DNA of 64,000 bases from Axinella damicornis (lineage: Eukaryota; Porifera; Demospongiae; Axinellida; Axinellidae). Under the pieces are notes generated by a model, which worked only from the letters and a program-made list of their open reading frames with translations, was not told the DNA's origin and did not search any database. Made by a program: the position numbers and the translations under genes. Positions 56,897-64,000 of the stretch are shown here, in pieces; position 1 is the first letter of the stretch, and the number at the start of each line of letters is the position of its first letter. The stretch is taken from contig OZ007506.1 of assembly GCA_963931865.1 (NCBI GenBank), positions 4,708,926 to 4,772,925 on the forward strand. The letters are read 5' to 3'.

Positions 56897-58143
56897 TTAC
56901 ACAGTGACAGAGCATACAAGTAGATTATTACGAATGGCCGAGTACAAAGGCATGAACGGCATGTTGTGTTCGACCATGGCATGCTTACAGTCTAATCTGG
57001 TGTAGGAATGGTACCTATAGCAGAAGAGGTGGCTGGAGAGCTCAGAATTGCTGTAAAGGAGGCCAGACGGGCTCTGGGAATTTTGACATAGGCCTGGAAA
57101 GCATCCCTTTTCCACCTGCCCAAAGCTTTAATGATGGTGTCTTCGATGCCTTTTTCAGTGGCTGTAGTGGCAGCACCAATACGAAAGCTGTGGCTGGCAT
57201 AGAGGGAGGAGTCATATCCCAAAGCTGATAATGCTGACCAAAGACGTGTGGTGAAAGACTCCTTGGTTAGTGGCGCTGAGCACCGGAGTCGAAAGAATGG
57301 GCCCGCAGAGAAACCCCGAATGGCTAGAAAGACTGCCACTGGGCATAGGTCATACCCGGTCTTGCCAAGGAATTATCAGATACCCTTTCTACCTTGATCT
57401 GTTTTGGAGACGTTGAGATACACCTGGACAAGTGTTGGATTATCTCGGTCATCAATTGCAATATCAGATGGTGTCAAGTGGGTGGAAGGATCAAACGCTT
57501 CCTCCGAGGGAACTGTAATTTCTCCCAGACGGAAGAATCCCAAAAAGGCCATAGTGCAAGCTGCCCATAGCATGATGGTATTGGGGTCATCCTGGGTAGG
57601 TGACCATAGGGATTTGAGTTGGTGTAAGATCAGAGGGGATATGGGGAGTCTCGTCCGTTCAACTACTGCTGATGACTTTGCCCGCGCCCGGGCTACTCCA
57701 TTCGAAAGTTTTGGCATAGCAGAATGAGCTGGCTCGGGGTAGCCTATTGCAATCTGCTCGTGGCGGAGAGCAGATAGGTGGACTTTTATTGTAGCAGGTG
57801 CTAAGCCTTGTTTCGCAAGGTAAGCCACATAGTAGCATAGTAGAGATTCGGACAGGGGGAAAGGGGCAACAATGTTGTGAGAAATGTAGAAATTGTTGAA
57901 GTGTTTGGTGCCAGTTGCATAGGTTTTAATGGTAGAGCTTGCTCAAAATAGAAAATTGAACCAACATGGTCCAGGTCTTGGATAGCCAGCCACTTTGGAG
58001 TTGATGCATGAGGAGGGTAGATATCTCTTGGGGAACTGGAGTTGGTTGGGGGGCCATGGTTGGAGCCTTCTGTTTGAATAAAGAGAGACGGTTATGTGAC
58101 GCACCTGTAAAATAATTGCAAAAGTATGGCGATAGGAACCCAT
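56897..58143 (-). pseudogene. Tyrosine recombinase, Crypton/DIRS-like, copy 3 (dead)
   Basis: The best-preserved copy. One frame of 150 codons (57376-57828) runs from YLAKQGLAPATIKVHLSALRH through FFRLGEITVPSEEAFDPSTHLTPSDIAIDD to KTDQGRKGI, then TGA-TAA. A second frame (56992-57339) carries SHSFRIGAATTATEKG, LGRWKRDAFQAY and KIPRARLASF. The upstream TGA before STIKTYATGT is also present. All catalytic residues (Arg, His-x-x-Arg, Trp, Tyr) survive, so the shared stops came before other decay. Confidence 0.85.
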
Positions 58144-58349
58144 ATTGATGGCTCGTACAATGCTTCTAATTATTGTACAATGATAGCACTATACAACCAG
58201 AATAAAAGCCACACAAGTGACTGAAGTAGATTGAGTATTTTGCATTTGTCTCTAGGCCAGGGGACCCCAGTGGATAGCTTTTTGTTTCTTTAAAACATTG
58301 ACCTAACTACTGTACTGCTAAAGAAGCTAAACCCCCTATATAAATTCTT

Positions 58350-58640
58350 ATGGGCACATGGGTACTCTCCGGGCTCATTTGGCTGCTACGGGGTGCAGCA
58401 ACTCCACTTGTCTTCACTATACTAGCCATGGTTGTCCTGGTGCTTTTTGTTATCACTTGCAAACGGCTATGTAAAGTGGTAGTATCGTCTCAACAATTTC
58501 CTGTATTGCCGAATTATGCATATATACAGCCTGTCCTTGTGATCCCAGAGCCACCCTGGCCCTTATGTACACAAGACTTCCCTGTCAGAGATCTCAAGGC
58601 AGCATGCTTTCATCCCTCTGCTTGCCATACTACTGTATGA
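58350..58640 (+). CDS. Small single-pass membrane protein, 96 residues
   Basis: Intact frame: short N-terminus (MGTWVLSGLIWLL), one strong membrane helix at about residues 19-37 (PLVFTILAMVVLVLFVITC), a basic stop-transfer KRLCK, and a cytoplasmic Pro/Tyr-rich tail (NYAYIQPVLVIPEPPWPL). I know no such family. TATATAAAT lies just 5' of the ATG, too close to serve that ATG. It is divergent from the recombinase copy, and broken relatives occur at 18305, 26082 and 44317. It is either a real small gene carried in the module or a chance frame; the other three copies have all lost it. Confidence 0.4.
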   Translation: MGTWVLSGLIWLLRGAATPLVFTILAMVVLVLFVITCKRLCKVVVSSQQFPVLPNYAYIQPVLVIPEPPWPLCTQDFPVRDLKAACFHPSACHTTV

Positions 58641-58691
58641 GGACACCCAAGCTTCTCAGTTCACCCATGGTGCACACATGCAACTACGTCA

Positions 58692-58890
58692 CAGCTTGAG
58701 AAAGGCCAGTTTGCAACAGTTTGCAAATGTTGCATGTAAATGCTAGTGTACAAGGCAGTTTACAAGGTTGTAAATGAACCCCGGGCCCTGTATGTAAGCA
58801 ATAGGAGTTCATTTACAAACTTGTAAACTGGCTTGTACACTTGCATTTACAACATTTGTAAACTGTTGTAAACTAGCCTTTCTCAAGCTG
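58692..58890. repeat. Palindromic MITE, second copy
   Basis: Same CAGCTTGAGAAAGG palindrome as at 18646-18838, at the same position in the module, so it was inserted before the module duplicated. Confidence 0.8.
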
Positions 58891-59278
58891 ACTATATAAG
58901 TATGTTTGAAGTGGAGAAACTGCCTGCTGGACATTTACATAAAAATCTGTCCTGCACTTGTATGAGTTCTCAACTGGTTTTCTGGTAATTTGAGCACTCT
59001 CTTTGTTTGCTGGAAGTGGTAGTTGTCCTGAGGTGAGGTATGTGTCAAGCAAAATTTACCGTGTATCAACATGATAGCTACAGAAATTTCACATGGCAAA
59101 ATTTGGTCATGGTAAGATGCTATAGTATCATGCTCTAACTGCATGATTCAGAAGCTCATGTTTGTTTATTGACAAGCAAGCACTATAGGCAGTGCTCTAT
59201 TTTAAGCATTCTGCTGCTCAGCTTGTGTTAACAAATGTTCAATAATAGAAGGGCTGAGAACCAGAGTGGCCTAACCCA

Positions 59279-59435
59279 CGAACATTTTTTTCAATAATAA
59301 TTCATGCCAATGCAAAGGATACATAATAGCCTTCTAGGCTAATGCAGGTATGTACCCTAACTAACTAACTAACTACAAGAACAAAGGTGCAATATTTAAC
59401 TTAAATGTGTGAGGTGAAGGTGCAGTAAGTGAACT
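59279..59435. repeat. Small insertion with CTAA repeats
   Basis: About 157 bp (tttttttcaataataattcatg...ctaactaactaactaac...aagtgaac) are inserted between AACAT and GAACTAGCC compared with 19205-19245 and 31215-31245. Confidence 0.6.
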
Positions 59436-59461
59436 AGCCCCCCTAAACTTGAGAATGTTGT

Positions 59462-62400
59462 TATTACACTCCTGGTAGGGGGAAAATTGTGCCGCGTAAT
59501 TACACTCCTGGTAGGGGAAAAATTGTGCCGCGTAATATAATATTACACTCCTGGTATAGGAAAAATTGTGCCGCGTAATGTAAATAAATAATCAAACCTC
59601 ATAGCCCGCAGGAAAGGCCTACAAAGATTCTGACTACACCGTCGTGATCGCTATCATGCAGTTAGACAAACCCATAATAATTGTGCTGAAACTCGCCTTG
59701 GTGGTGGAGACACAAGCGCTTTTGTCGCGCCGTCGGTCGCCATTGCTGGATTGCTCTCTTCGACGTCGGTCGCCAGTACAGTCTTACGAAGGCCCCACAA
59801 AGATTCTGACCACACAGCCGTAATCACTGTCGTTCACTGACGCTTACATTTACATGCCAAAACTCACCGTGCTGGCAAAGTTGTATACGTGCTGTAATAA
59901 CTTCCTTTGGCCGCCATTGCTAGCGATCGACTGAGCGTGGTTGCCACGTGGCATGTGCGTTAATTGGAACTGATTGCGATATTTAGCTTGCGCTACGGCG
60001 AGTCGCAGCCGTCGTTGCAACGGCTACCAGGAGTGCGGTTGCCCCTCGTTACACTCCTGGTATAGGGAAAATTGTGCTGCGTAAATAAATAAATAACCTG
60101 ATCAAACCTCACAGCACGCAGGAAAGGTCTACAGAGATTCTGACTACACCGTCGTGATCCCTATCATGCAGTTAGACAAATGCATAATAATTGTGCTGAA
60201 ACTCACCTTGGTGGTGGAGATACAAGCGCTTATGTCTCGCCGTGGCCGCCATTGCTCGAGCGCTCTCTCCGACTTCCGGTGGCAGTACCGTTCTTAGCAA
60301 AGGCACACGAAGATTCTGACCACATGGCCGTGATCGCTGTCGTTAACCGACGCTTACATGCCAAAACTCACCGTGCTGGCAAAGTTGTAAGTGCTGTAGT
60401 AACTTCGTGTCTTCCCTTTGGCCGCCATTAACATTCGGCTAGCGATCGACAGAGCGTGGTTGCCACGTGGCATGTGCGTTAATTGGAACTAACTGCGATA
60501 CTTAGCTTTCGCTACGGCGAGTCGCAGCCGGCGTTGCAACGGCTACCAGGAGTGCGGTTGCCCCTCGTTACACTCCTGGTAGGGGAAAAATTGTGCCGCG
60601 TAATCTAAACTAAATAATTAATTAAATAATCAAACCTCATAGCTCGCAGGAAAGGCCTACAAGGATTCTGACTACACCGTCGTGATCGCTATCATGCAGT
60701 TAGACAAATGCATAATAATTGTGCTGAAACTCACCCTGGTGGTGGAGATACAAGCGCTTTTGTCGTGCCGTCGGCCGCCATTGCTGGATCGTTCTCTTCG
60801 ACGTTGGTTGCCAGTACAGTCTTACGAAGGCCCCACAAACATTCTGACCACACAGCCGTAATCACTGTCGTTCACTGACGCTTACATGCCAAAACTGACC
60901 GCGCTGGCAAAGTTGTAAGTGCTGTAATAACTTCGTGTCTTCCCTTTGGCCGCCATTGATAGCGATCGACTGCGCGTGGTTGCCACATGGCATGTGCGTT
61001 AATTGGAACCAACTGCGCTACTCAGCTTGCGCTACGGCGAGTCGCAGCCGGCGTTGCAACGGCTACCAGGAGTGCGGTTGCCCCTCGATCTAAATAATCT
61101 TATTAAATAATCAAACCTCACAGCACGCAGGAAAGGTCTACAGAGATTCTGACTACACCATCGTGATCGCTATCATGCAGTGACACAACCACACAATAAT
61201 TGTGGCGAAACTCACCTTGGTGATGGAGATACAATCGCTTTTGTCGTGCCGTCGGCCGCCATTGCTCGATCGTTCTCTTCGACGTTGGTTGCCAGTACAG
61301 TCATACGAAGGGCCCACAAAGATTCTGACCACACAGCCGTAATCGCTGTTGTTCACTGACGGTTACATACCGAAACTCACCGTGCTGGCTAGCTCTATAA
61401 TTATAGTTATCGTCATGGTACTCACGTGATGTGTGATAACTGGAACGGACTGTCACACTTAGCTTGTGCTACCGTTTAACCGCGGCTACCAGGAGTGCGG
61501 TTGCCCCTCGATATATATATTACACTCCTGGTATAGGAAATAAAGTGCCGCGTAAATAATATAATTAATATAATATATATAATGTTTGGGTACTTAGGCT
61601 TGGCCTACAGAAATTCTGACTACACCGCCGTGATCGCTATCATGCACTGACCTGAATGATAAAAGTTGGTGCTGACACTCACCTTGGTGGTGGAGATATG
61701 AGCGCTTTTGTCTCGCCGTGGCTGCCATTGCTCGAGCGCTCTCTTCGACTTCCGGTGGCAGTACCGTTCTTAGGAAAGGCACACGAAGATTCTGACCACA
61801 CAGCCGTGATCGCTGTCGTTCAATGACGCTTACATGCCAAAACTCACCGTGCTGGCGAAGTTGTGAGCGCTGTAACAGTTTCTTGTCTTCTCCTTGAGCC
61901 GCCATTGCTGACTCAGCTCAATCGATCGACGTTGCGAGCAGGTCCTATCCTCACGTGGTATGTGCGTTAATTGGAATGAGTTGCAATACCTAGCGCAGCT
62001 TGTCGAGTCGCAACCGGTTGCAACGCGGCTACCAGGAGTGCGGTTGCCCCTCGATGTTTGAGTACTAATATAATATATATAATGTTTGAGTACTTAGGAT
62101 TGGCCTACATAGATTCTGACTACACCGCCGTGATCGCTATCAAGCACTGACCTGAATGATAAAAGTTGGTGCTGAAACTCACCTTGGTGGCTGAGATATG
62201 AGCGCTTTTGTCTCGCCGTTGGCCGCCATTGCTCGAGCGCTCTCTGACTTCCGGTGGCAGTACCGTTCTCAGGAACTTCACGAAGATTCTGACCACACGG
62301 CCGTGATCGCTGTCGTTCACTGACACTTGCATGCCATAACTCACCGTGCTGGCTAAGTCGTAAGTGCTGTAATAATGTCTTGTCTTCCTTTCGGCCGCCA

Positions 62401-62530
62401 TTGCTCGCGATCGACTGAGCGCGGTTGCCACGTGGCATGTGCGTTAATTGGAACGAATTGCAATAATTAGCTTGCGCTACGGCGAGGCAACGCGGTGTTG
62501 CAACGGCTACCAGGAGTGCGGTTGCCCCTC
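59462..62530. repeat. 3.1-kb tandem array of a 420-540 bp bipartite unit
   Basis: About six units, each ending GGCTACCAGGAGTGCGGTTGC CCCTCG near 60048, 60567, 61088, 61510, 62054 and 62531. Each unit has two diverged halves of about 180 bp: one with GATTCTGACTACACCGTCG, the other with GATTCTGACCACACAGCCG. Units often begin with ACACTCCTGGTA and end with its inverse TACCAGGAGT. The first copy has a triple 40-bp subrepeat (59465-59580). The array is inserted in the 3' flank of copy J. The flanks of C, D and F read straight through. Minus-strand open frames here (up to 222 codons) are by-products. Confidence 0.9.
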
Positions 62531-62981
62531 GAAATGTGTTACAATTTAATTTCAGTGCTGGCTTGCGCTGTTCATGAGTAAATACACACCACATCTTCAG
62601 CCACAGTACATGTGGTACAAGTGCCCAAGTGCCACAACACTGTCTGTTGAACAGACTTAACAGCAACCAAATCAATAATGATTCCACATAAAGACACACA
62701 ATGAAAATAGCAGTAATTAGTACAAGGGACTGTCCCATATTATGATCTATATTCCAATACAACAGTGCATACTATATACATACAACCATGCATACATCCT
62801 CACTTGCCAACACACAGTCAAATGTAAGCTGAAGCTGAAAAGGTGGTTACAAGAGTTTCGCATGTAGTTGTGATCAGTTGATGGCGGCTGTGTTTAACCT
62901 TCCTGGTGGGGAAGATAGTGATGATGACAGACAACAGTGCATGATTTGACTGCTTCTTTGCACTGCACATGTACAAACAGT

Positions 62982-64000
62982 TCAATTCATAGATCTGTTG
63001 GGTTTTCTCCTCTTAATCATACGTCTTTCATGCCTCGATGACCAGATCTTCGGAACAAACAAAAACACTTTGCAAAGGAATGGAATTAACAGGTAAGCCA
63101 AGACAGTTTTAGAGTAGGCAGCCTCAGGTATGCGAATGGATTGAACAAATGTTAGGACATACGGGAACCAGGTACCCAAGCAAATCGCTGTTGAAAACAC
63201 AAAAAGATTCACTTGCTTACTGTCCCTGAAGCACTCCAAGTGGACCTTCCTTGTGAGAATTGCAAGAAATGTTACAGCTACAATCATGCTTCCATTCACT
63301 CCAAAGACTATGACTGATAACCAAATAGAGTAGCTTCCTCCACAGGTTGCTGTAACACGTGGAAACACATTCGATTGTTCACTAAAAGGTACAGCGTAAC
63401 CTGTAGCAACCGGATCCAGTGCAGACCACAGTATCAGTAGGAGGATGGTAATGGACACAGGGACAAAACTTGCTGCAATCATAACTTGATCAGACCAAAA
63501 TTTTGGTTTCGCAAAAACAAAGAAAAAGAGTCGATAGATTCGAAGCAGTCTCATAAACAAGGTCGAGTAAATCAATTGCATTCCTGTTGCTGTAAACCAT
63601 ATATCTGCTTGACACATAGGCCCAAAGAGGTCACGATGTAAAAACTCCCTTGAACCTGATATCAAATCCCCAATGTACAGCATGTAGCAGCCTGTTAGTA
63701 TGAGGGCACTCAGATATGGACTGGTGGCTTTAATCGATGGCTTATTCCAGTAGTAGATAAAGAGCACCAGGACAACTGTATTGAAGACAAGTAGAGCCGC
63801 TACAATGACAAGTGTTACAATAGGGAAAGCTAAAGAGATTGAAAGCACCACATCTTCAAAGTCGTCCATTGGAATCCTTCCAGGAGACAGCTGGACTGTC
63901 AAATTTCCTGTGAGTGGATTGTAATGGCTGGCATAAATCACTTCACTTCCTCTGACTTGAGGAATATCCACTTCAGTCACCACCTCCCTATCCCCATTGA
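62982..64000 (-). CDS. GABA-B-like class C receptor, type I, copy J (5' end outside window)
   Basis: C-terminal part of an apparently intact receptor, open from base 64000 to the stop at 62982 (tail ending NRSMN). It contains the end of the flytrap domain (NGDREVVTEVDI) and all seven helices: NKPSIKATSPYLSALILTGCY, the TM3 Cys in MCQADIWFTATGM, ATCGGSY in loop 2, and FRDSKQVNLF and TWFPYVLTF. One residue (Gly) is missing from the KPGKFW motif, an in-frame deletion. Loop 1 (GDLISGSRE) resembles copy B and the TM6-7 loop (QSIRIPEAA) resembles copy C. Confidence 0.88.
   Translation of the reverse strand, partial: NGDREVVTEVDIPQVRGSEVIYASHYNPLTGNLTVQLSPGRIPMDDFEDVVLSISLAFPIVTLVIVAALLVFNTVVLVLFIYYWNKPSIKATSPYLSALILTGCYMLYIGDLISGSREFLHRDLFGPMCQADIWFTATGMQLIYSTLFMRLLRIYRLFFFVFAKPKFWSDQVMIAASFVPVSITILLLILWSALDPVATGYAVPFSEQSNVFPRVTATCGGSYSIWLSVIVFGVNGSMIVAVTFLAILTRKVHLECFRDSKQVNLFVFSTAICLGTWFPYVLTFVQSIRIPEAAYSKTVLAYLLIPFLCKVFLFVPKIWSSRHERRMIKRRKPNRSMN

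Noticed and set aside
59462..62530. rRNA-type or histone-type gene repeat
   Set aside because: No rRNA or histone sequence; units are 420-540 bp, bipartite and non-coding.
62094..62762. 222-codon minus-strand open frame
   Set aside because: It runs from receptor flank into the tandem array and exists because the repeat is stop-poor; no conserved domain.

Overview
This is animal (metazoan) nuclear DNA, not bacterial. It has long intronless class C GPCR genes, a LINE-type retrotransposon, many palindromic MITEs, a minisatellite and short spliced-exon remnants. The receptors are of the GABA-B-like type: a Venus-flytrap domain joined straight to seven membrane helices with no cysteine-rich domain. 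With the very short introns (about 30-70 bp), the abundant 'tagctagc' sequence and the heavy receptor duplication, this suggests a demosponge such as Amphimedon. The sponge assignment is inference.

The backbone is a minus-strand tandem array of 11 GABA-B-like receptor copies. Two are complete and intact (32540-34714 and 45920-48094). Two run off the window edges with open frames (1-1109 and 62982-64000). Two are full length but carry one small frameshift (12180-14476 and 19740-21912). Five are decayed (24298-24436, 40374-42836, 48398-49428, 50681-51749, 53986-56580). Two subfamilies alternate. Type II begins MAIQVCW-, and type I begins MAQL-. A module of type II receptor, tyrosine-recombinase element, type I receptor is seen three times (12.2-21.9 kb, 40.4-48.1 kb, 54.0-64 kb). 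A further type II fragment/type I pair lies at 24.3-34.7 kb, so the cluster appears to have grown by duplication of a roughly 8-10 kb unit. A TATA-like box lies 62-67 bp upstream of two type I start codons.

Between the receptors lie mobile elements. Because the module is repeated, many insertions can be read against an empty paralogous site. There are five elements with TAG(T/C)CTCG ends and 9-bp target duplications (1251-1492, 2730-6089, 6272-6370, 30392-30976, 31874-32179). One of these encloses an almost complete LINE-type retrotransposon. Others are a 3.7-kb element with a TTA duplication (26181-29865) containing a 73-bp minisatellite, a 3.9-kb inverted-repeat element (about 36205-40142) with smaller elements nested inside, a hAT-like MITE (16068-16444), an 8-bp-TSD MITE (38129-38623), several near-perfect palindromes, and a 3.1-kb tandem array (59462-62530) inserted beside one receptor only. 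Three tyrosine-recombinase copies share the same in-frame stops, so they were duplicated already dead.

The most unexpected feature is at 55070-55380. Two or three consecutive short exons resembling the Puf-family protein PUM3/Puf-A, with splice sites still visible, are lodged in a receptor pseudogene on the opposite strand. No tRNA, rRNA or CRISPR gene is supported.
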